Shown: positions 51,023 through 59,147 of the stretch, one piece after another
How positions within the stretch are numbered: position 1 is the stretch's first letter
Layout: each line of letters starts with the position of its first letter
Source of the DNA: Verrucosispora sioxanthis
Lineage (GTDB): Bacteria > Actinomycetota > Actinomycetes > Mycobacteriales > Micromonosporaceae
Assembly: GCF_010560025.1 (NCBI RefSeq)
Contig: NZ_SAIY01000011.1
Span: 62,001 to 126,000, forward strand
DNA: 64,000 nucleotides
Direction: 5' to 3'
Program-made: the position numbers and the translations under genes
Notes under the pieces: model-generated
What the model saw: the letters and a program-made list of their open reading frames with translations, nothing else
What the model was told of the DNA's origin: nothing
Database searches by the model: none

Positions 51023-53568
51023 TCCGGCGCACCCTCCGTAGCCCCGGTCGCGGCGGGTAGTCGCAACACCATGGTGAGTCCTCCTCCGGGGGTGGTCTCA
51101 GGGTTGATGCTGCCGCCCATCGCCTCGGCGAGCCCGCGGGACAGGGCCAGACCGAGGCCGACGCCCGTGCTGGTGTCCCGGTCGCCGAGGCGCTGGAACG
51201 GCAGGAACACGTGGTCCCACTGGTCCTCGGGGATGCCGGGGCCGGTGTCGATGACGCGGAGTTCGACCCGGTCCGAGTGGGCGCTTGCGGTGATGGTGGG
51301 CGGTTGTCCGGGTGGGCTGTGCCGCAGGGCGTTCGCGACGAGGTTGACCAGCACCCGCTCCAGCAGACCCGGGTCGGCGGTGACCGCCGGCAGATCGGTC
51401 GGAATGTCGGTGCTGACATCGGCGGCGGGTGGGCCGAGTTCGTCCAGGGCGCGAGGCACGACGTCCTCCAGACCGATCGATGCGACGGTGATGCCGAGTG
51501 CTCCGGCCTGTAGGCGGCTCATGTCGAGCAGGTTGGCCACCAGCCGGCCGAGCCGGTCGAGGGACTCGTCCGCAGTCACCAGCAGTTCGTCCCGGTCCTC
51601 GGGGTCGAACTCCACGTCCGGGCTGCGCAGGCTGGACACGGCGGCCTTCGCCGAGGCCAGCGGAGTACGCAGGTCGTGGCTGACGGCGGCGAGCAGCGCG
51701 GTGCGCATCCGGTCGGCCTCGGCCAGCGGCCGGGCCGTGGCGGCCTCCTCGGCGAGACGCTCCTGCCGGAGCGCGACGGCGGCCTGCGCGGCGAACGCCT
51801 CGACGATGCGCCGGTCGGCTGCCTCCAGCCGCCGGCCGCACAGCACGACGGTCAGCCGGTCATCGACGGGTACGGCCGTCTCACCGGTACTCGGGGTACC
51901 GGCCGGCGACTCGCCGACGCTGGCCACGACCCGCCAGGCCTGCACCTCCCGGTCCCGATCGGGCCGGCCGGTCGCCTCGCCGGTCTGTTCCAGCACGCTG
52001 ACCGCGCGCAGTGCGAAGGTCTCCCGGAGCCGTTCCAGCAACGCCGGCAGAGGCCGCTGCCCGCGCAGGACGCTGCCGGCGACGGTGGCCAGGGTCTGCG
52101 CGTCGGCGGAGGCCCGAGCGGCCTCCCGAGTCCGCCGAGCCGCCACGTCGACCACCCAGCTCACCGCCACGGCGACGCCAACGAAAACGCCCAGGGCGAG
52201 GAGGTTGTCCGCCTCGGCAATGGTCAGCGTGTAGAAGGGCGGGGTGAAAAACCAGTTCAGCAGCAGAGATCCGCCGAGGGCCGCGAGCAGCGCCGGCCAG
52301 AGCCCGCCGACGAGCGCGACGCCGACGACGGCGGCGAGGAAGATCAGAATGTCGTTGGTCAGGGTGAGGTCGGGCAGCGCCTTGAGCAGTGCGGTCAGGG
52401 CGGGCACACCCACGACGGTGAGCGCGAACCCGTACAGCCGGCGCCGCCGGGACAACGCGGCGGGCACCGCCGGACCGCGCCGACCGCGACCGGCCTCGGC
52501 GTGGGTGACCAGGTGTACGTCGATGGGACCGGAGAGCGCCGTGGTGGTGACTCCGACGCCCCGGGAGAACAGTTGCGCGAAGCGCCCCCGTCGACTGGCA
52601 CCGAGCACCAGTTGGGTGGCGTTGACGCCCTGGGCGAAGTCCAGCAGCGCGGTGGGGATGTCGGTGCCGAGGACCTGGTGGTACGTGCCGCCGAGGTTTT
52701 CCACCAGCACTCGTTGCCGGGCCAGTTGTGCGGGGTCGGCGCCGGCGAGCCCATCACTGCGGGCGATGTGCACGGCGAGCAGGTCGGCGCCCTTGCTGCG
52801 GGCGGCGACGCGGGCCGCGCGGCGGATCAGCGTCTCCCCCTCCGGCCCGCCGGTCAGTGCGACGACAACCCGTTCGCGGGTCTCCCAGGTGGCGGAGATG
52901 CCCTGCTGGGCGCGGTACGCGTCGAGTTGCTCGTCGACCTTGTCGGCGAGCCAGAGCAGCGCCAGTTCGCGCAGGGCGGTGAGGTTGCCGACCCGGAAGT
53001 AGTTGCCGAGCGCGGCGTCGATCTTGTCGGGGCGGTAGATGTTGCCGTGGGCCATCCGTCGGCGCAGCGCCTCGGGAGTCATGTCGACGAGTTCGACCTG
53101 TTCGGCGGCGCGGACGACGGCGTCGGGCACGGTTTCCCGCTGGGTGGTGCCGGTGATCTGGGCGACGACGTCGTTGAGTGACTCCAGGTGCTGGACGTTG
53201 ACCGTGGACAGCACGGTGATCCCGGCGTCCAGCAGCTCCTGGATGTCCTGCCAGCGCTTGTCGTTGCGGGAGCCGGGCACGTTGGTGTGGGCCAGTTCGT
53301 CGACCACGACCACCTCCGGCCGCCGGGCGAGCACCGCGTCGAGATCCATCTCGGTGAACTCGACGCCCCGGTAGGTCATCGTGCGGCGAGGCAGTTGCTC
53401 CAGGTCACCGATCATCTCGGCGGTGTGCGTACGACCGTGGGTCTCGACGAACCCGATCACCACGTCGGTGCCGCGCTCGGCGCGTCGGTGCGCCTCCTCC
53501 AGCATCGCGTACGTCTTCCCGACACCGGGTGCGGCGCCGAGATAGATTCGCAGTTCCCCGCGGGCCAT
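51019..53568 (-). CDS. kdpD: Potassium-sensing histidine kinase KdpD
   Basis: The product is 849 aa. Order of parts: KdpD domain (about 1-210) with Walker A GAAPGVGKTY and DELAHTNVPG; a USP-like domain (about 235-360); four membrane helices (about 380-480); a GAF-like region; HisKA with SHDLRTPLASAK; and HATPase with NLVANALRHS and DTGPGIPED. ATG follows GGGGGAGGGG. It lies 79 nt past the kdpC stop across a hairpin and is coupled to kdpE by a 4-nt overlap. Confidence 0.96.
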   Translation of the reverse strand: MARGELRIYLGAAPGVGKTYAMLEEAHRRAERGTDVVIGFVETHGRTHTAEMIGDLEQLPRRTMTYRGVEFTEMDLDAVLARRPEVVVVDELAHTNVPGSRNDKRWQDIQELLDAGITVLSTVNVQHLESLNDVVAQITGTTQRETVPDAVVRAAEQVELVDMTPEALRRRMAHGNIYRPDKIDAALGNYFRVGNLTALRELALLWLADKVDEQLDAYRAQQGISATWETRERVVVALTGGPEGETLIRRAARVAARSKGADLLAVHIARSDGLAGADPAQLARQRVLVENLGGTYHQVLGTDIPTALLDFAQGVNATQLVLGASRRGRFAQLFSRGVGVTTTALSGPIDVHLVTHAEAGRGRRGPAVPAALSRRRRLYGFALTVVGVPALTALLKALPDLTLTNDILIFLAAVVGVALVGGLWPALLAALGGSLLLNWFFTPPFYTLTIAEADNLLALGVFVGVAVAVSWVVDVAARRTREAARASADAQTLATVAGSVLRGQRPLPALLERLRETFALRAVSVLEQTGEATGRPDRDREVQAWRVVASVGESPAGTPSTGETAVPVDDRLTVVLCGRRLEAADRRIVEAFAAQAAVALRQERLAEEAATARPLAEADRMRTALLAAVSHDLRTPLASAKAAVSSLRSPDVEFDPEDRDELLVTADESLDRLGRLVANLLDMSRLQAGALGITVASIGLEDVVPRALDELGPPAADVSTDIPTDLPAVTADPGLLERVLVNLVANALRHSPPGQPPTITASAHSDRVELRVIDTGPGIPEDQWDHVFLPFQRLGDRDTSTGVGLGLALSRGLAEAMGGSINPETTPGGGLTMVLRLPAATGATEGAPE

Positions 53569-53593
53569 CGCACCCCTCCCCCTCTCGACGACG

Positions 53594-53639
53594 GAAAGGG
53601 CCCCTTGTCATCGCCATGTGTACCGCAAGGGGCCCTTTC
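53594..53639 (-). terminator. Hairpin between kdpC and kdpD
   Basis: GAAAGGGCCCCTTG pairs perfectly with CAAGGGGCCCTTTC over an 18-nt loop, 8 nt past the kdpC stop. It can attenuate read-through from kdpFABC into kdpDE, or it is a mobile palindrome. The loop is longer than in the other terminators here. Confidence 0.6.
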
Positions 53640-53646
53640 GAACCGC

Positions 53647-54531
53647 TCAGCCGGCGGGAAACTCCCGGTCGAGCGCCAGGTTGAGTTCCAGCACGTCGAC
53701 CCCGGGCTCACCCATGAAGCCGAGCGACCGACCGCTGGTGTGCTCCTCGACCAGACGACGCACCGCCATGGGGTCCGCGTCGCGTTCCCGTGCGACCCGG
53801 TTCACCTGTAGCTCGGCGTACGCCGGGGAGATGTGCGGGTCGAGGCCACTGCCGCTGGCGGTGACGGCGTCGGCGGGTACCGCGGGGTCGGCCGGTGCGT
53901 TTCCCCGGATCGGCGTGACCAGGCCGCCGGCGGCGAGGTAGTCCTCGCCGGGCCGGGCCAGTTCCACCGGTACGCCCTCGTAGCTGGTGATGAACGGCGT
54001 GGCCGGTGCGACCTGGTTGACGCTCACCACCCGGGTCACCGCCCCGGTCAGGCCGTCGGCGCGGAACACCGCGAGCACCGCGCCGACGCCGTCCACGGTG
54101 CAGTACGGTCGGCGGCCGTCCACGCCGTCGAGTTCACCGACCGCCTTGCTACGCGCGCAGACCTGGGTGAGCAGGCTCGGCGTCGACTCCTCCGGGTCAG
54201 CGGCGAGGGTGTCGACGACGCTCTCCGGGCCCAGGTTGCTGGCGGCGGTGGCGGTCGGGTCGTAGCCGTCCCCGGAGGCGGAGGGGCGGGACTGGAAGTA
54301 ACGCGGGACCGGGTTGCCGTCCGCGTCGGTGAAGGACTGGCCGATCAGCGAACTGCCGACGGTCCGCCCGTCGACGGTCAGCAGTGATCCGTCCGCCTTG
54401 TCCGCCAGGCCGGGGATCCGACCCGCGGCTACCAGCGCGAGTGGGTAGGCGAGGCCGAGCAGCACGGTGAAGACGAGCAGCGCGCGTAGCGCCGCGAGGT
54501 GCTGGGCGAACCAGTTGGGTAGGCGCATCAC
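53647..54531 (-). CDS. kdpC: Potassium-transporting ATPase subunit KdpC
   Basis: The product is 294 aa, longer than the usual 190-230. It has one N-terminal membrane helix (about 12-33) and the periplasmic core (GSSLIGQSFTDADG, RYFQSRPSASGDGYDP, ASGSGLDPHISPAYAELQVNRVAR, VDVLELNLALDREF). The extra length lies at about 105-215, between SNLGPESV and ASGSGLDP, with two Cys (VCARSK, RPYCTVDG) that could pair. KdpC assembles the KdpFABC complex. Two adjacent ATGs are possible; either overlaps kdpB. Confidence 0.94.
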   Translation of the reverse strand: MMRLPNWFAQHLAALRALLVFTVLLGLAYPLALVAAGRIPGLADKADGSLLTVDGRTVGSSLIGQSFTDADGNPVPRYFQSRPSASGDGYDPTATAASNLGPESVVDTLAADPEESTPSLLTQVCARSKAVGELDGVDGRRPYCTVDGVGAVLAVFRADGLTGAVTRVVSVNQVAPATPFITSYEGVPVELARPGEDYLAAGGLVTPIRGNAPADPAVPADAVTASGSGLDPHISPAYAELQVNRVARERDADPMAVRRLVEEHTSGRSLGFMGEPGVDVLELNLALDREFPAG

Positions 54532-56729
54532 GAGATCCCTGGGATGAACTGGAGAAGCAGGTCGATGAGTTTGATGCCGACGAACGGCACCACGATGCCG
54601 CCGAGGCCGTAGACCAGCAGGTTGCGGCCTAGCAGCTTCGACGCGGCGGCGGGTCGGTAACGCACCCCCCGCAGCGCGAGTGGGATCAACGCGACGATGA
54701 TGATCGCGTTGAAGATGACCGCCGCGAGGATCGCCGACTCCGGACTGGCGAGTCGCATGATGTTGAGGGCGTCCAGACTGGGGTAGATGCCGGCGAACAT
54801 TGCCGGGATGATCGCGAAGTACTTCGCGATGTCGTTGGAGATGCTGAACGTGGTCAGCGCACCCCGGGTGATCAGCAACTGTTTGCCGATCTCCACGATC
54901 TCGATCAGCTTGGTCGGGTCGGAGTCGAGGTCGACCATGTTGCCGGCCTCCTTGGCGGCCGACGTGCCGGTGTTCATGGCGACACCGACGTCGGCCTGGG
55001 CGAGCGCCGGGGCGTCGTTGGTGCCGTCACCGGTCATCGCGACGAGGCGGCCGCCCTCCTGCTCCTTGCGGATCAGGGCGAGCTTGTCCTCCGGGGTGGC
55101 CTCGGCGAGGAAGTCGTCGACCCCTGCCTCGTCGGCGATGACCTTGGCGGTGCGCGGGTTGTCACCGGTGATCATCACGGTCCGGATGCCCATCGCGCGC
55201 ATCTCGTCGAACCGCTCCCGCATGCCGGCCTTGACGACGTCCTTGAGGTGTATGACACCCAGCGCGCGGGCCGGCTCGCCGCCGGCGTGCTCGGCGACGA
55301 CAAGCGGGGTGCCGCCGAGGCCGCTGATCTCGTCCACGAGCTGCCCGACCTGCTCGGTCGGGTGACCGCCGTTCTCCCGTACCCACTTCATCACTGCGGT
55401 GGCCGCACCCTTGCGGATCCGGCGGGCCGGCCCGGCACCGCCGGTGACGTCCGGGGTCAGGTCGACGCCGCTCATTCGGGTCTGCGCGGTGAACGGCACG
55501 AAGGTCGCGTGCGGGATCAGGCCGGGCTCGCGCTCGCGCAACCTGAACTCGTTCTTGGCGAGCACCACGATCGACCGGCCCTCGGGGGTCTCGTCGGCCA
55601 GGCTGGACAACTGCGCCGCGTCGGCCACCCTTGCCACGTCGACCCCGTCCACCGCAACGAACTCGGCGGCCTGCCGGTTGCCCAGGGTGATGGTGCCGGT
55701 CTTGTCCAGCAGCAGCGTGTTCACGTCACCGGCGGCCTCGACAGCCCGGCCGCTCATCGCCAGGACGTTGCGCTGCACCAGGCGGTCCATGCCGGCGATG
55801 CCGATCGCGGACAGCAGCGCCCCGATGGTGGTCGGGATCAGGCAGACGAGCAGTGACACCAGCACGATCCCGCTGACGCCGGCGTCGGTGATCGCCTGGG
55901 TGTCCGGGGCTGCGCCCTGGTAGTTCTTCGAGAAGATCGCGAGCGGCTGGAGAGTGACCACGGCCAGCAGGAAGATGATCGTCAGCGCGGCGAGCAGGAT
56001 GTTCAACGCGATCTCGTTCGGGGTCTTCTGCCGGTTCGCCCCCTCGACCAGGCTGATCATCCGGTCGATGAAGCTCTCGCCCGGCTTCTGCGTGATCATC
56101 ACGACGATCCGGTCGGAGAGCACCTTCGTGCCGCCGGTGACCGCGCTGCGGTCACCACCGGACTCCCGGATCACCGGAGCCGACTCGCCGGTGATCGCCG
56201 ACTCGTCGACGCTGGCGATGCCCTCGACAACGTCCCCGTCACCGGGGATGATCTCCCCGGCCTCGACCACGACGACGTCGCCCTGGCGCAGTTGCGGCGC
56301 GGGGACGCTCTCGGTGCGGTAGGTACCGGGGGCGGCGCCCGAGGTCCAACCCAAGGCGCGGGTGGCGACGGTGTCCGTCTTCGCCTTGCGCAGGGCGGCG
56401 GCCTGCGCCTTGCCCCGGCCCTCGGCCACGGCCTCGGCCAGGTTGGCGAAGAGTACGGTCAGCCACAGCCAGACAGTGATCGCCCAGGCGAAGACCGAGG
56501 GGTCGGTCACCGCAAGAACTGTGGTGAAGACGGCCCCGATCTCGACGATCAGCATCACCGGGTTGCGCCACAGGGTTCGCGGGTCGAGCTTGCGCAGCGC
56601 GTCCGGCAACGACGTGAGCAGTTGCTTCGGGTCGAGCAGGCCGCCGCCGACCCGGTTGCCGTGGACGGCCGGTGTGCCGGCGGTCGCCGCGTCGGCGGTG
56701 CCGTGCGGTGCCGGCGTGGAGGTGGTCAT
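54528..56729 (-). CDS. kdpB: Potassium-transporting ATPase catalytic subunit KdpB
   Basis: The product is about 733 aa, a P-type ATPase. Phosphorylation site DKTGTITLGN, TGES motif AITGESAPVI, hinge TGDGTNDAPALAQADVGVAMNTGT, and the terminal membrane helices are all present. The N-terminal 40 residues are Thr/Ala/Pro-rich and specific. Start: ATG 56729 after GAGAAGG; GTG 56753 and ATG 56744 are also in frame, the first overlapping the kdpA stop. It hydrolyses ATP to drive potassium transfer from KdpA. Confidence 0.95.
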   Translation of the reverse strand: MTTSTPAPHGTADAATAGTPAVHGNRVGGGLLDPKQLLTSLPDALRKLDPRTLWRNPVMLIVEIGAVFTTVLAVTDPSVFAWAITVWLWLTVLFANLAEAVAEGRGKAQAAALRKAKTDTVATRALGWTSGAAPGTYRTESVPAPQLRQGDVVVVEAGEIIPGDGDVVEGIASVDESAITGESAPVIRESGGDRSAVTGGTKVLSDRIVVMITQKPGESFIDRMISLVEGANRQKTPNEIALNILLAALTIIFLLAVVTLQPLAIFSKNYQGAAPDTQAITDAGVSGIVLVSLLVCLIPTTIGALLSAIGIAGMDRLVQRNVLAMSGRAVEAAGDVNTLLLDKTGTITLGNRQAAEFVAVDGVDVARVADAAQLSSLADETPEGRSIVVLAKNEFRLREREPGLIPHATFVPFTAQTRMSGVDLTPDVTGGAGPARRIRKGAATAVMKWVRENGGHPTEQVGQLVDEISGLGGTPLVVAEHAGGEPARALGVIHLKDVVKAGMRERFDEMRAMGIRTVMITGDNPRTAKVIADEAGVDDFLAEATPEDKLALIRKEQEGGRLVAMTGDGTNDAPALAQADVGVAMNTGTSAAKEAGNMVDLDSDPTKLIEIVEIGKQLLITRGALTTFSISNDIAKYFAIIPAMFAGIYPSLDALNIMRLASPESAILAAVIFNAIIIVALIPLALRGVRYRPAAASKLLGRNLLVYGLGGIVVPFVGIKLIDLLLQFIPGIS

Positions 56730-56749
56730 GTCCTTCTCTCTCATGATGG

Positions 56750-58405
56750 TCACAGGCCCTCAGCCAGGGGGCCGAGCGCGAGGGCGGGCAGGAAGGTCAG
56801 CGCGACGAGGATCACCGTGACGCCGACGACCATCCCGACGAAGAGCGGGCGGTGGGTGGGCAGGGTGCCCTCGGAGGCGGGGGTGGGTTGCTGGCGCGCG
56901 AGGGAGCCGGCCAGGGCGAGCACCAGGATGATCGGTAGGAACCGGCCGAGCAGCATGCACAACCCCAGCGCGGTGTTCCACCACGGCGTGCTCACGGTGA
57001 TGCCGGCGAACGCGGAGCCGTTGTTGTTGCTCGCCGAGGTGAACGCGTAGAGCACCTCGGACAGTCCGTGCGGCCCGACGTTGAGCGCCGTCGAGTTGTT
57101 GCCGGTGGCGAACGCCGCCGCCGAGCCGATCAGCACCAGAGCAGGGGTGATCAGAAAGTACAGCGACGCGAGCTTGATCTCCCGCGAACCGATCTTCTTC
57201 CCGACGTACTCCGGCGTCCGGCCGACCATCAGGCCGGCGACGAACACGGTGATCAACGCCAGGATCAGCAGGCCGTACAGGCCGGCGCCGACACCACCGG
57301 GGGCGACCTCGCCAAGCATCATGTTGACCAGCGGCATCATGCCGCCCAGCGCGGTGTACGAGTCGTGAAACGAGTTCACCGCACCGGTGGAGGTGAGCGT
57401 GGTCGAGGCGGCGAAGGTCGCCGAGTTCGACACGTCGAACCGGACCTCCTTGCCTTCGAGGGCCGCGCCGACCGCCTGCGGCACCGTGCCGTTGCCGGCC
57501 AGCTCGAAGACGTTGGTCAGGGTGATGCTCGCGATCGCCAGGACGGCCATCACCGCGACGATCGCGTAGCCCTGCCGCACCTGGCCCACCATCCGGCCGA
57601 AGACCCGGGGCAGGCTGAACGGGATCAGCAGGATCAGGAAGATCTCCAGCCAGTTCGTCCAGGTGGTCGGGTTCTCGAACGGGTGGGAGCTGTTGGCGTT
57701 GTAGAAACCGCCACCGTTCGTACCCAGTTCCTTGATGACCTCCTGGCTGGCCACCGGCCCCCCGGTGATCGTCTGGGTACCGCCGGTCAGCGTGGTCACC
57801 TCGGTGCCGGCTGACAGGTTCTGCACCGCGCCGCCGATCATCAGGGCGAGGGCGCCGAGGACCGAGATCGGCAGCAGGATCCGCAACGTGATCCGGGTCA
57901 GGTCGACCCAGAAGTTGCCCAACTCGCCGGTGCGGCTACGGGCGAAGCCCCGGACCAGCGCGACGGCGACCGCGATGCCCACGGCGGCGGAGACGAAGTT
58001 CTGCACCGCCAGACCGGCCATCTGCACCAGGTGACCCATGGTCGACTCGCCCGAGTACCACTGCCAGTTCGTGTTGGTCACGAACGACACCGCCGTGTTC
58101 CAGGCGCCGTGGGAGACCACCGGGTCGAAGCCGAGTGAGAGCCACAGGTGGTTCTGCATCCGCATGAACCCGTACAGGAACAGGATCGACACGGCCGAGA
58201 AGGCCAGCACGCTGCGGGCGTACACGCCCCAGGCCTGCTCGGCGGCCGGGTTGACCCCGACCAGGCGGTAGACCCCTTGCTCGACGCGGGAATGCCGGGT
58301 GCCGGAGACCACCCGGTACAGGTAATCGCCGAACGGCTTGTGCACGGCGACCAGCGCCACCCCGAGCGAGAGGATGAACAGCACGCCGGCTGTCGTCATG
58401 GTCAT
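56750..58405 (-). CDS. kdpA: Potassium-transporting ATPase channel subunit KdpA
   Basis: The product is 551 aa, with about ten membrane helices and the potassium-channel-like pore loops GVNPAAEQAWGVY, SFVTNTNWQWYSGES, GTNGGGFYNANSSHPFENP, TAL- and ASNNNGSAFAG. It forms the selectivity filter of the complex. ATG 58405 shares one base with the kdpF stop (TGATG), so the two are coupled. Confidence 0.96.
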   Translation of the reverse strand: MTMTTAGVLFILSLGVALVAVHKPFGDYLYRVVSGTRHSRVEQGVYRLVGVNPAAEQAWGVYARSVLAFSAVSILFLYGFMRMQNHLWLSLGFDPVVSHGAWNTAVSFVTNTNWQWYSGESTMGHLVQMAGLAVQNFVSAAVGIAVAVALVRGFARSRTGELGNFWVDLTRITLRILLPISVLGALALMIGGAVQNLSAGTEVTTLTGGTQTITGGPVASQEVIKELGTNGGGFYNANSSHPFENPTTWTNWLEIFLILLIPFSLPRVFGRMVGQVRQGYAIVAVMAVLAIASITLTNVFELAGNGTVPQAVGAALEGKEVRFDVSNSATFAASTTLTSTGAVNSFHDSYTALGGMMPLVNMMLGEVAPGGVGAGLYGLLILALITVFVAGLMVGRTPEYVGKKIGSREIKLASLYFLITPALVLIGSAAAFATGNNSTALNVGPHGLSEVLYAFTSASNNNGSAFAGITVSTPWWNTALGLCMLLGRFLPIILVLALAGSLARQQPTPASEGTLPTHRPLFVGMVVGVTVILVALTFLPALALGPLAEGL

Positions 58406-58494
58406 CAGAAGCGCTCCGGAAACAGCAGGGCGACCACCAGGAACACGGCCAGGCCGATCGCAAGCACCAGACCGATGGCGTTGACGGCGCTCAC
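58405..58494 (-). CDS. kdpF: KdpF regulatory peptide
   Basis: A 29-aa hydrophobic peptide, MSAVNAIGLVLAIGLAVFLV followed by VALLFPERF, with the conserved ALLFPERF end of KdpF. It stabilises KdpFABC in the membrane. GTG 58494 overlaps the stop of the 27-aa peptide by 4 nt, and its own stop overlaps kdpA. Too short for routine gene calling. Confidence 0.92.
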   Translation of the reverse strand: MSAVNAIGLVLAIGLAVFLVVALLFPERF

Positions 58495-58574
58495 AGCTTC
58501 TCCACGCCCCTCACCACCAAGGCGAGCGCCGCGAACAGCGCCACCGTCAACAGCACGAACACCACGTCAGACAC
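58491..58574 (-). CDS. 27-aa membrane peptide leading the kdp operon
   Basis: The frame MSDVVFVLLTVALFAALALV then VRGVEKL is one hydrophobic helix with a basic end. GTG 58574 follows GAGGAG at a good distance, and its stop overlaps kdpF by 4 nt (GTGA). It is therefore translated first, in step with the whole pump. It is unlike KdpF, lacking the FPERF end. A second small subunit or regulator of the pump is the inference. Confidence 0.78.
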   Translation of the reverse strand: MSDVVFVLLTVALFAALALVVRGVEKL

Positions 58575-58690
58575 GTCTGACTCCTCATTCCGGAACAGGT
58601 CCCGCGCGACCCCATCCGGCCGCGCCGCGCAATCACAACGCCGCTCGCCCCGCAACGACAGGGGCTATAACGCGACCATCACGGGGAACC

Positions 58691-58706
58691 GGCGTTTCTT
58701 AACGCC
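58691..58706. promoter_or_regulatory. Inverted repeat in kdp promoter region
   Basis: GGCGTT-TCTT-AACGCC: perfect 6-bp arms and 4-nt centre, about 117 nt before the first kdp gene. It is placed for a KdpE or other regulator site, but it could also be a dispersed palindrome. Confidence 0.4.
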
Positions 58707-58959
58707 CTTTTCACGTCGCCGCCCGAGCGGGTGATCCCGGACACTGCGGGCACCGCTGGCCGCCACGGAGGCCGCGCCGACCCGCTGGCTGTCACGGAGA
58801 TCGATCGCGGCTCAGGGCGATCGACGGTCAGCCGGATCGAGCGCGGCGACGGCGCTCGCCGCGCTCGCCCACGACCCGGTGCGCGCTGTGCGCAGGAGCG
58901 ACAGCTCACGCAACACCGCCGCAACATCCTTGACACCCGAAGGTGAGCCCGGCCACACT

Positions 58960-58976
58960 ATCGAAGCTAATTCGAT
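58960..58976. promoter_or_regulatory. Inverted repeat upstream of the esterase gene
   Basis: ATCGAA-GCTAA-TTCGAT: perfect 6-bp arms, 5-nt spacer, in an unusually AT-rich patch about 170 nt before the esterase start, just after TTGACA (58930-58935). A likely repressor or activator site, regulator unknown. Confidence 0.45.
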
Positions 58977-59147
58977 TTAGCAGACCATCGGGCCGACATT
59001 GGCACGCACGGGCTGCCTGTGGGGGCTGACCGCGCCCCGCAGGACCTCGGTTGGAGGTGAGGCGGAACGTCCCCCTCGGTGGTCGATGTCCGGAAGAAGC
59101 CGTAGATCCCAATGAGGCCGCGCTAGACCATTGAGGAGTAGCCCCAG

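Larger units (their letters stand above)
58575..59147. other. kdp/esterase intergenic region, no intact gene
   Basis: This 573-bp divergent gap holds the kdp promoter side (58.6-58.7 kb) with an inverted repeat, an odd frame at 58731-58946 that may be a decayed helix-turn-helix gene, a second inverted repeat at 58960, and the esterase leader. A -10-like TTATAG is seen on the minus strand at 58665-58670. Confidence 0.55.
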
